A stretch of DNA of 64,000 nucleotides, from assembly GCA_004794655.1 (NCBI GenBank), contig SMMW01000156.1, positions 186,001 to 250,000 of the forward strand, in the 5' to 3' direction. The notes beneath the pieces were generated by a model. That model was not told the DNA's origin. It saw nothing but the letters and a program-made list of their open reading frames with translations, and searched no databases. Positions 34,737 through 46,700 of the stretch are shown one piece after another. The translations under genes and the position numbers were made by a program. The DNA comes from Marisa cornuarietis (lineage: Eukaryota > Mollusca > Gastropoda > Architaenioglossa > Ampullariidae). How positions within the stretch are numbered: position 1 is the first letter of the stretch; each line of letters begins with the position of its first letter.

Positions 34737-37700
34737 CTACACAGAAAGAGACTGCAACGCGTCATGTTATGCAAAAATTTGCTTGTGCACATGTAAACAA
34801 GAGACAAACATAGCAAAAGTCAGCATTAAACCAACAAAGTAAAAGTGTTCATCAACAACCCATGGTGTTCATTCAGAGTACAATATTTGGGAATATTATA
34901 TTACACCTAAATTTACCTAATCATTACAAAAAACAACTCACTCTACTAAAGCTTTAATAGAAAGTGTTCCACCAGGCAAGAATTCAAGGGGTTTACATGT
35001 GATATAGAAAAACTAACTCAAACAGCAAGACCAGAAATTTGTCAGAAAGGATGACTTCTGGCTCTTGCTACATCTGCATGCCTGCTTCTCTGTCTGGGAC
35101 ACATTATCTGTGGTTCAACTTGTCAAATGAAATACTGAGGCAGCTACAGGGCTGTAAGACACACCCACAAAGCTGCATAATGCACATTACTTTTATTTTT
35201 CTCTGAAGCACATGCATTGTTCTTAGACTAAACACAGATGTTATGTTTCACAAAGAGTTGCTGCTGATTGGAACTCACTTCTGGCAAACATTAAAGATGC
35301 ACTAAGTTTGAATGAACTCTCTGTTTATCTCCCAAAATGTACAGATCTTTACAGTTTCAATGGTTAATGAAATATAATGTGAAATGCAGTCTCAGACACT
35401 ATTCAAGTGATTCTAAGAAAGAAATTTAAATCTACCACGAGGCCTAGGCAAATGGTAGGCAGTCCCTACTACAACTTCAATAATGATTGATGTGACAATG
35501 GAGGTAGCATCACTAGCCAGCTGACCTATTTATAAACAGAGTTGCATCACTTCACAAGCAAAAACTCGCTAATGGTTAAAGCACATGGTATAATATGAAG
35601 ATGATCAATAATGATGGATAATGATGGAAATCAACAAGAATCCTGACCATCCTCATAAAATAACAAAATACAACAAAATAAATCCACAATGTTATTTCTG
35701 ACAGCAGACAGGGATTCTGATGGTGATTTTGTTGATTTTTTTTGTAAAAAAATCTTCAGGACTTTTGTTATTCACAGATGGTTGTCCACTGGTCTTTTTT
35801 CACAGCTCCACATGGAATAATCCAACTGCCCCTCTATGATGTCTAGTTTTCTTGAAAATGATGTCCAAATGATGTAAATACTCAAAGACATATTCATAGA
35901 CGAAACAATATAAAATCTACTACGACTGATCAAACTGAGCTTTTGTGTGCTGACAATACTAGTTGTAGGAATTAGAGCACGATGTGTTATGTTGTTTTAT
36001 ATTCTCCACTACATCTTGCACTTCCGTCTACTCACCTGCATTAAGACCTTCATACAGCAAGGAATAAAGAGGTCACAAAATAACAGAAGGGAAGAGCAAC
36101 AGATTAGTGTCACACTTATGTGAGGTGTAAATTCAGGTTTACATTATCACACAGGGAAACAGATTTATTAACCCTACAAAGAAGGTTGTTGGACAGTCAC
36201 TAGTCAAAGGGCATGTCAGCATCCTGAGGATGGAGGCTGTCACATCACACATCTTTCACCACAGACCGTCTGGCAGAAGACAGCTAGGCAGTGTGGTAGG
36301 ATGAAAGTAATTAAGGGGAGACAAACTAGTGCCGGTTGCCCTGAAAGGCTGGGCAGTCTTGTCACACACTAGCTAATGCCTGACTGGTTGTCACTAGATT
36401 ACATGGCAAGCTGGGCATGGATGCAAGTATGAATGGACCAACTGGAGGCTGCTAAAGTTTGGAAGACATGATTAAACACTGTACTGGACCTCAAATGGGT
36501 GTTTATGCCACTGAATGCTCGAGGGTATGGGTGGTAAAGAAAGGTTGTAGTGATGCCTTTGCTGTGACTGTGCAATCGCTATCACCAAACAAGGGTCTTG
36601 GTAACGCGACTGCTCCAGCACCACAGAGGTGTGCAAGCCCACTCTGTAGAAGAGTGCTGAATATCTTTCTCACTAGCAGCTGTTTACTCTCTGTACTAGA
36701 GTGCTGAATATCTTTCTCACTAGCAGCTGTTTACTCTCTGTACTAGAGTGCTGAATATCTTTCTCATTAGCAGCTGTCTACTCTCTGTACTAGAGTGCTG
36801 AATATCTTTCTCATTAGCAGCTGTCTACTCTCTGTACTAGAGTGCTGAATATCTTTCTCACTAGCAGCTGTCTACTCTCTGTACTAGAGTGCTGAATATC
36901 TTTCTCATTAGCAGCTGTCTACTCTCTGTACTAGAGTGTCTCACTAGCAGCTGTCTACTCTCTGTACTAGAGTGCTGAATCTCTTTCTCACTAGCAGCTG
37001 TCTACTCTCTGTACTAGAGTGCTGAATATCTTTCTCACTAGCAGCTGTCTACTCTCTGTACTAGAGTGTCTCACTAGCAGCTGTCTACTCTCTGTACTAG
37101 AGTGCTGAATATCTTTCTCACTAGCAGCTGTCTACTCTCTGTACTAGAGTGTCTCACTAGCAGCTGTCTACTCTCTGTACTAGAGTGCTGAATCTCTTTC
37201 TCATTAGCAGCTGTCTCCTCTCTGTACTAGAGTGTCTCACTAGCAGCTGTCTACTCTCTGTACTAGAGTGCTGAATCTTTTTCTCACTAGCAGCTGTCTA
37301 CTCTCTGTACTAGAGTGTCTCACTAGCAGCTGTCTACTCTCTGTACTAGAGTGTCTCACTAGCAGCTGTCTACTCTCTGTACTAGAGTGCTGAATCTCTT
37401 TCTCACTAGCAGCTGTCTACTCTCTGTACTAGAGTGTCTCACTAGCAGCTGTCTACTCTCTGTACTAGAGTGCTGAATCTCTTTCTCACTAGCAGCTGTC
37501 TACTCTCTGTACTAGAGTGCTGAATATCTTTCTCATTAGCAGCTGTCTACTCTCTGTACTAGAGTGTCTCACTAGCAGCTGTCTACTCTCTGTACTAGAG
37601 TGCTGAATCTCTTTCTCACTAGCAGCTGTCTACTCTCTGTACTAGAGTGCTGAATCTCTTTCTCACTAGCAGCTGTCTACTCTCTGTACTAGAGTGCTGA

Positions 37701-40700
37701 ATCTCTTTCTCACTAGCAGCTGTCTACTCTCTGTACTAGAGTGCTGAATATCTTTCTCATTAGCAGCTGTCAACTCTCTGTACTAGAGTGCTGAATCTCT
37801 TTCTCACTAGCAGCTGTCTACTCTCTGTACTAGAGTGCTGAATCTCTTTCTCACTAGCAGCTGTCTACTCTCTGTACTAGAGTGCTGAATCTCTTTCTCA
37901 TTAGCAGCTGTCTACTCTCTGTACTAGAGTGTCTCACTAGCAGCTGTCTACTCTCTGTACTAGAGTGCTGAATCTCTTTCTCACTAGCAGCTGTCTACTC
38001 TCTGTACTAGAGTGCTGAATCTCTTTCTAACTAGCAGCTGTCTACTCTCTGTACTAGAGTGCTGAATATCTTTCTCATTAGCAGCTGTTTACTCTCTGTA
38101 CTAGAGTGCTAAATATCTTTCTCACTAGCAGCTGTCTACTCTCTGTACTAGAGTGCTGAATCTCTTTCTCATTAGCAGCTGTCTACTCTCTGTACTAGAG
38201 TGCTGAATCTCTTTCTCATTAGCAGCTGTCTACTCTCTGTACTAGAGTGTCTCACTAGCAGCTGTCTACTCTCTGTACTAGAGTGCTGAATATCTTTCTC
38301 ACTAGCAGCTGTTTACTCTCTGTACTAGAGTGCTGAATATCTTTCTCATTAGCAGCTGTCTACTCTCTGTACTAGAGTGCTGAATATCTTTCTCATTAGC
38401 AGCTGTCTACTCTCTGTACTAGAGTGCTGAATATCTTTCTCACTAGCAGCTGTTTACTCTCTGTACTAGAGTGCTGAATATCTTTCTCATTAGCAGCTGT
38501 CTACTCTCTGTACTAGAGTGTCTCACTAGCAGCTGTCTACTCTCTGTACTAGAGTGCTGAATCTCTTTCTCACTAGCAGCTGTCTACTCTCTGTACTAGA
38601 GTGCTGAATATCTTTCTCACTAGCAGCTGTTTACTCTCTGTACTAGAGTGTCTCACTAGCAGCTGTCTACTCTCTGTACTAGAGTGCTGAATATCTTTCT
38701 CACTAGCAGCTGTCTACTCTCTGTACTAGAGTGTCTCACTAGCAGCTGTCTACTCTCTGTACTAGAGTGCTGAATCTCTTTCTCATTAGCAGCTGTCTCC
38801 TCTCTGTACTAGAGTGTCTCACTAGCAGCTGTCTACTCTCTGTACTAGAGTGCTGAATCTCTTTCTCACTAGCAGCTGTCTACTCTCTGTACTAGAGTGT
38901 CTCACTAGCAGCTGTCTACTCTCTGTACTAGAGTGCTGAATCTCTTTCTCACTAGCAGCTGTCTACTCTCTGTACTAGAGTGCTGAATCTCTTTCTCACT
39001 AGCAGCTGTCTCCTCTCTGTACTAGAGTGTCTCACTAGCAGCTGTCTACTCTCTGTACTAGAGTGCTGAATATCTTTCTCATTAGCAGCTGTCTACTCTC
39101 TGTACTAGAGTGTCTCACTAGCAGCTGTCTACTCTCTGTACTAGAGTGCTGAATATCTTTCTCACTAGCAGCTGTTTACTCTCTGTACTAGAGTGCTGAA
39201 TATCTTTCTCATTAGCAGCTGTCTACTCTCTGTACTAGAGTGTCTCACTAGCAGCTGTCTACTCTCTGTACTAGAGTGCTGAATCTCTTTCTCACTAGCA
39301 GCTGTCTACTCTCTGTACTAGAGTGCTGAATCTCTTTCTCACTAGCAGCTGTCTACTCTCTGTACTAGAGTGCTGAATCTCTTTCTCACTAGCAGCTGTC
39401 TACTCTCTGTACTAGAGTGCTGAATATCTTTCTCATTAGCAGCTGTCTACTCTCTGTACTAGAGTGCTGAATCTCTTTCTCACTAGCAGCTGTCTACTCT
39501 CTGTACTAGAGTGTTGAATCTCTTTCTCATTAGCAGCTGTCTACTCTCTGTACTAGAGTGTCTCACTAGCAGCTGTCTACTCTCTGTACTAGAGTGCTGA
39601 ATCTCTTTCTCACTAGCAGCTGTCTACTCTCTGTACTAGAGTGCTGAATCTCTTTCTAACTAGCAGCTGTCTACTCTCTGTACTAGAGTGCTGAATATCT
39701 TTCTCATTAGCAGCTGTTTACTCTCTGTACTAGAGTGCTGAATATCTTTCTCACTAGCAGCTGTCTACTCTCTGTACTAGAGTGCTGAATCTCTTTCTCA
39801 TTAGCAGCTGTCTACTCTCTGTACTAGAGTGTCTCACTAGCAGCTGTCTACTCTCTGTACTAGAGTGCTGAATATCTTTCTCACTAGCAGCTGTTTACTC
39901 TCTGTACTAGAGTGCTGAATATCTTTCTCATTAGCAGCTGTCTACTCTCTGTACTAGAGTGCTGAATATCTTTCTCATTAGCAGCTGTCTACTCTCTGTA
40001 CTAGAGTGCTGAATATCTCTCTCACTAGCAGCTGTCTACTCTCTGTACTAGAGTGCTGAATATCTTTCTCATTAGCAGCTGTCTACTCTCTGTACTAGAG
40101 TGTCTCACTAGCAGCTGTCTACTCTCTGTACTAGAGTGCTGAATCTCTTTCTCACTAGCAGCTGTCTACTCTCTGTACTAGAGTGCTGAATCTCTTTCTC
40201 ACTAGCAGCTGTCTCCTCTCTGTACTAGAGTGTCTCACTAGCAGCTGTCTACTCTCTGTACTAGAGTGCTGAATATCTTTCTCACTAGCAGCTGTCTACT
40301 CTCTGTACTAGAGTGTCTCACTAGCAGCTGTCTACTCTCTGTACTAGAGTGCTGAATATCTTTCTCACTAGCAGCTGTCTACTCTCTGTACTAGAGTGTC
40401 TCACTAGCAGCTGTCTACTCTCTGTACTAGAGTGCTGAATCTCTTTCTCATTAGCAGCTGTCTCCTCTCTGTACTAGAGTGTCTCACTAGCAGCTGTCTA
40501 CTCTCTGTACTAGAGTGCTGAATCTCTTTCTCACTAGCAGCTGTCTACTCTCTGTACTAGAGTGTCTCACTAGCAGCTGTCTACTCTCTGTACTAGAGTG
40601 TCTCACTAGCAGCTGTCTACTCTCTGTACTAGAGTGCTGAATATCTTTCTCACTAGCAGCTGTCTACTCTCTGTACTAGAGTGTCTCACTAGCAGCTGTC

Positions 40701-43700
40701 TACTCTCTGTACTAGAGTGCTGAATCTCTTTCTCACTAGCAGCTGTCTACTCTCTGTACTAGAGTGCTGAATCTCTTTCTCACTAGCAGCTGTCTACTCT
40801 CTGTACTAGAGTGCTGAATCTCTTTCTCACTAGCAGCTGTCTACTCTCTGTACTAGAGTGCTGAATATCTTTCTCATTAGCATTTGTCTACTCTTTGTAC
40901 TAGAGTGCTGAATCTCTTTCTCACTAGCAGCTGTCTACTCTCTGTACTAGAGTGCTGAATCTCTTTCTCACTAGCAGCTGTCTACTCTCTGTACTAGAGT
41001 GCTGAATCTCTTTCTCATTAGCAGCTGTCTACTCTCTGTACTAGAGTGTCTCACTAGCAGCTGTCTACTCTCTGTACTAGAGTGCTGAATCTCTTTCTCA
41101 CTAGCAGCTGTCTACTCTCTGTACTAGAGTGCTGAATCTCTTTCTAACTAGCAGCTGTCTACTCTCTGTACTAGAGTGCTGAATATCTTTCTCATTAGCA
41201 GCTGTCTACTCTCTGTACTAGAGTGCTGAATATCTTTCTCACTAGCAGCTGTCTACTCTCTGTACTAGAGTGCTGAATCTCTTTCTCATTAGCAGCTGTC
41301 TACTCTCTGTACTAGAGTGCTGAATCTCTTTCTCATTAGCAGCTGTCTACTCTCTGTACTAGAGTGTCTCACTAGCAGCTGTCTACTCTCTGTACTAGAG
41401 TGCTGAATATCTTTCTCACTAGCAGCTGTTTACTCTCTGTACTAGAGTGCTGAATATCTTTCTCATTAGCAGCTGTCTACTCTCTGTACTAGAGTGCTGA
41501 ATATCTTTCTCATTAGCAGCTGTCTACTCTCTGTACTAGAGTGCTGAATATCTTTCTCACTAGCAGCTGTTTACTCTCTGTACTAGAGTGCTGAATATCT
41601 TTCTCATTAGCAGCTGTCTACTCTCTGTACTAGAGTGTCTCACTAGCAGCTGTCTACTCTCTGTACTAGAGTGCTGAATCTCTTTCTCACTAGCAGCTGT
41701 CTACTCTCTGTACTAGAGTGTCTCACTAGCAGCTGTCTACTCTCTGTACTAGAGTGTCTCACTAGCAGCTGTCTACTCTCTGTACTAGAGTGCTGAATAT
41801 CTTTCTCACTAGCAGCTGTCTACTCTCTGTACTAGAGTGTCTCACTAGCAGCTGTCTACTCTCTGTACTAGAGTGCTTAATATCTTTCTCACTAGCAGCT
41901 GTTTACTCTCTGTACTAGAGTGCTGAATATCTTTCTCATTAGCAGCTGTCTACTCTCTGTACTAGAGTGTCTCACTAGCAGCTGTCTACTCTCTGTACTA
42001 GAGTGCTGAATCTCTTTCTCACTAGCAGCTGTCTACTCTCTGTACTAGAGTGCTGAATCTCTTTCTCACTAGCAGCTGTCTACTCTCTGTACTAGAGTGC
42101 TGAATCTCTTTCTCACTAGCAGCTGTCTACTCTCTGTACTAGAGTGCTGAATATCTTTCTCATTAGCAGCTGTCTACTCTCTGTACTAGAGTGCTGAATC
42201 TCTTTCTCACTAGCAGCTGTCTACTCTCTGTACTAGAGTGCTGAATCTCTTTCTCATTAGCAGCTGTCTACTCTCTGTACTAGAGTGTCTCACTAGCAGC
42301 TGTCTACTCTCTGTACTAGAGTGCTGAATCTCTTTCTCACTAGCAGCTGTCTACTCTCTGTACTAGAGTGCTGAATCTCTTTCTAACTAGCAGCTGTCTA
42401 CTCTCTGTACTAGAGTGCTGAATATCTTTCTCATTAGCAGCTGTTTACTCTCTGTACTAGAGTGCTGAATATCTTTCTCACTAGCAGCTGTCTACTCTCT
42501 GTACTAGAGTGCTGAATCTCTTTCTCATTAGCAGCTGTCTACTCTCTGTACTAGAGTGTCTCACTAGCAGCTGTCTACTCTCTGTACTAGAGTGCTGAAT
42601 ATCTTTCTCACTAGCAGCTGTCTACTCTCTGTACTAGAGTGCTGAATCTCTTTCTCACTAGCAGCTGTCTACTCTCTGTACTAGAGTACTGAATCTCTTT
42701 CTCACTAGCAGCTGTCTACTCTCTGTACTAGAGTGCTGAATATCTTTCTCATTAGCAGCTGTCTACTCTCTGTACTAGAGTGTCTCACTAGCAGCTGTCT
42801 ACTCTCTGTACTAGAGTGCTGAATCTCTTTCTCACTAGCAGCTGTCTACTCTCTGTACTAGAGTGCTGAATATCTTTCTCATTAGCAGCTGTCTACTCTA
42901 TGTACTAGAGTGCTGAATATCTTTCTCACTAGCAGCTGTCTACTCTCTGTACTAGAGTGCTGAATCTCTTTCTCATTAGCAGCTGTCTACTCTCTGTACT
43001 AGAGTGTCTCACTAGCAGCTGTCTACTCTCTGTACTAGAGTGCTGAATCTCTTTCTCACTAGCAGCTGTCTACTCTCTGTACTAGAGTGCTGAATATCTT
43101 TCTCATTAGCAGCTGTCTACTCTCTGTACTAGAGTGTCTCACTAGCAGCTGTCTACTCTCTGTACTAGAGTGCTGAATCTCTTTCTCACTAGCAGCTGTC
43201 TACTCTCTGTACTAGAGTGCTGAATATCTTTCTCATTTGCAGCTGTCTACTCTCTGTACTAGAGTGCTGAATATCTTTCTCACTAGCAGCTGTCTACTCT
43301 CTGTACTAGAGTGCTGAATCTCTTTCTCACTAGCAGCTGTCTACTCTCTGTACTAGAGTGCTGAATCTCTTTCTCACTAGCAGCTGTCTACTCTCTGTAC
43401 TAGAGTGCTGAATATCTTTCTCATTAGCAGCTGTTTACTCTCTGTACTAGAGTGCTGAATATCTTTCTCACTAGCAGCTGTCTACTCTCTGTACTAGAGT
43501 GCTGAATCTCTTTCTCATTAGCAGCTGTCTACTCTCTGTACTAGAGTGCTGAATCTCTTTCTCATTAGCAGCTGTCTACTCTCTGTACTAGAGTGTCTCA
43601 CTAGCAGCTGTCTACTCTCTGTACTAGACACTGAATCTCTTTCTCACTAGCAGCTGTCTACTCTCTGTACTAGAGTGCTGAATCTCTTTCTCACTAGCAG

Positions 43701-46700
43701 CTGTCTACTCTCTGTACTAGAGTACTGAATCTCTTTCTCACTAGCAGCTGTCTACTCTCTGTACTAGAGTGCTGAATATCTTTCTCATTAGCAGCTGTCT
43801 ACTCTCTGTACTAGAGTGTCTCACTAGCAGCTGTCTACTCTCTGTACTAGAGTGCTGAATCTCTTTCTCACTAGCAGCTGTCTACTCTCTGTACTAGAGT
43901 GCTGAATCTCTTTCTCACTAGCAGCTGTCTACTCTCTGTACTAGAGTGCTGAATATCTTTCTCATTAGCAGCTGTCTACTCTCTGTACTAGAGTGCTGAA
44001 TCTCTTTCTCACTAGCAGCTGTCTACTCTCTGTACTAGAGTGCTGAATATCTTTCTCATTAGCAGCTGTCTACTCTATGTACTAGAGTGCTGAATATCTT
44101 TCTCACTAGCAGCTGTCTACTCTCTGTACTAGAGTGCTGAATCTCTTTCTCATTAGCAGCTGTCTACTCTCTGTACTAGAGTGCTGAATATCTTTCTCAC
44201 TAGCAGCTGTCTACTCTCTGTACTAGAGTGCTGAATATCTTTCTCATTAGCAGCTGTCTACTCTCTGTACTAGAGTGTCTCACTAGCAGCTGTCTACTCT
44301 CTGTACTAGAGTGCTGAATCTCTTTCTCACTAGCAGCTGTCTACTCTCTGTACTAGAGTGCTGAATATCTTTCTCATTAGCAGCTGTCTACTCTCTGTAC
44401 TAGAGTGTCTCACTAGCAGCTGTCTACTCTCTGTACTAGAGTGCTGAATCTCTTTCTCACTAGCAGCTGTCTACTCTCTGTACTAGAGTGCTGAATATCT
44501 TTCTCACTAGCAGCTGTCTACTCTCTGTACTAGAGTGCTGAATATCTTTCTCACTAGCAGCTGTCTACTCTCTGTACTAGAGTGCTGAATATCTTTCTCA
44601 CTAGCAGCTGTCTACTCTCTGCAGCAGATTCTCAAATCCGGTCTTAAAGTGCTCATGTTATCGCTAGGCACTGGTCTGTTCTGTCCAGCAGTTATGGCCT
44701 AGGCATGATGGAAAGGGACACGTTGCTACCATGGACTGTTGCATGGCATTCGTTCTTCATTGCGGCAGTACTTGTTCCCATCTCAGTGCAAAGGTGAAGG
44801 GATCAGTGATCAACGAAGAAAATCAACAATCTTTGCACCACCAACTCTTCTACGGACATCGGGAGGGCTTTCCACATCACAAGAGACAATCATCTCATCT
44901 ATGCAGCTAAGTGGTGGATGAATGTAGTGTGCAGTGTGTGTTAAAGGTAGGAATTGACTCACCAGTTATTTAGATTATCAGTAGGAAAGATTACTAGGAA
45001 CCTAGAGAACTAGCTTATCAGAAACTACACTGGTCAACACTGAAATTACTACTGACTTAAAAAGGTCCTAATCTGTAGTAACTTTCTCGGGAATGTTAGG
45101 GCAGAAAACTACAAGGATCTAGTAGAAGACATGCTGATGCAGTATCAGAAACTTGGCTGCATTATGTCTCTAAAGATCCACTTCCTTCATTCCCATCTGG
45201 ATTTCTTTCCTGACAGCTGAGGTATGGTTAGTGATGAACATGGCAAACGTTTTCATCAAGATAGCGCAACAATGGAAAAAAAGATATCAGGGAAAATTGT
45301 CCACCACCATCCTGGGTGACTACTGCTGGACACTCCCCAGAGATGCTCCCAAACAACTGTACAAGAGACAGCCAAAGAAATCTAAGACATAGTCTATAAC
45401 TATATTTTTTTTACAGGTACAGTATAAATCAGAGGTCAATTAATATTAGCATCCACACTAATTATTGTAGATTACAAAAAATTAGAGCCAATTTTGGATT
45501 CAGACTGTCATATTTGTGTTGAGCACATAAAACTGACTAATTTTATTTCAGTAAAAATTTGTTGACCAGTGTAATTGAAGTTTTATGGTATTTGTGTAAA
45601 TATTGTCAAAACTGTCAATCATGTTAATGACTCATTTAATTGCATTGAGTTGTTTACTGGGGGATCATTGTGAGTGTCATGGTCAGGGCTGGTAGAGGGG
45701 GGATGGGGGCAGAGCTGCCCCTGTGTTCTTACCCCTCTACCACAAAGAAATGGTGGAAATCATGAGACCTTCAACTGTTTGGGCTTCACGTGCGGTTTGG
45801 GCTGTGCTCACCCTTTGTCCAGGTGGACAGGGGTGGGTATTTAAGCCCAACCGTGAACAGCCAGAGGGCTGCTGCTGCTACTGCTGTTGGTTGTCTGTTA
45901 TATTGCTGGGACTCTGCACCGTCACAGGGAGGGCTCTGTTGCTGTGCGCTGAGAGCAGAACGCCATGCTCAAGGGAGGATGAGACTGAAGCTGAGGTGCA
46001 GAACAGCTGGAACAGGCGTGAGGAAGGCAACCCAGGACCAGCAAGATGGGAATCGGGCAAAAGGGACTCACCGCCAACTTGCTAGCAACCACAGAAGAGA
46101 GCGGCCACCTGCCTATGAACTGAGGGGAGGGACTGTCGTTGCAAGGATGAACACCCAGTCGGTGTGGTTATCACTTCTTCAACAGTTAACCGTTCCGTCC
46201 CGAGGACCACTGATGCAGGGCAGATGCGTGAGCTGTCATGGGACTGACTACCTAAGGACACAATTGTACAGTAGGACTTTTCCATCAAAGTAGAAGGATA
46301 AGCGGGGAAGGGGGACAGTTTTGGTCTCTCAGTTGTGATACGATTATTCTCTACAGAAGGGAGCACGGTGAACTTTTTGTTTTTTCTCCCTTCGACTGTA
46401 GGTGTTGGGGAGAAATATTGTGCAGCTCTCCGGTGTCATATCAGTTGTAACTGATCACAGTCTGGTTAATCAATATTGGTGCTCAGTGCACATGGCCACG
46501 TGACATTTGCGATCAAAGTGACATAGTCTCACCACTTTTAATGTAGTGCATATTTTTGTAATAACAATTTTCTGTTTTTGAGAGGGGTTGACTGTGTGCT
46601 TGCTTGTGTGCTAGCATTGGTACTTGTGCCTGTTTGAAACTTACTTGTATGAAGTGTCATAATATTGTTACTGAAGTGATTTTCAATAATTATTTGTGCT

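Noticed and set aside
36641..44620. CRISPR-like array of repeats and spacers
   Set aside because: There are no unique spacers; the whole unit repeats, and the context is a eukaryotic intron.
45723..46293. Two overlapping plus-strand frames of 120 and 167 residues as a gene
   Set aside because: No recognisable domain, no splice context, and the location is an intron of a well-supported gene on the other strand.
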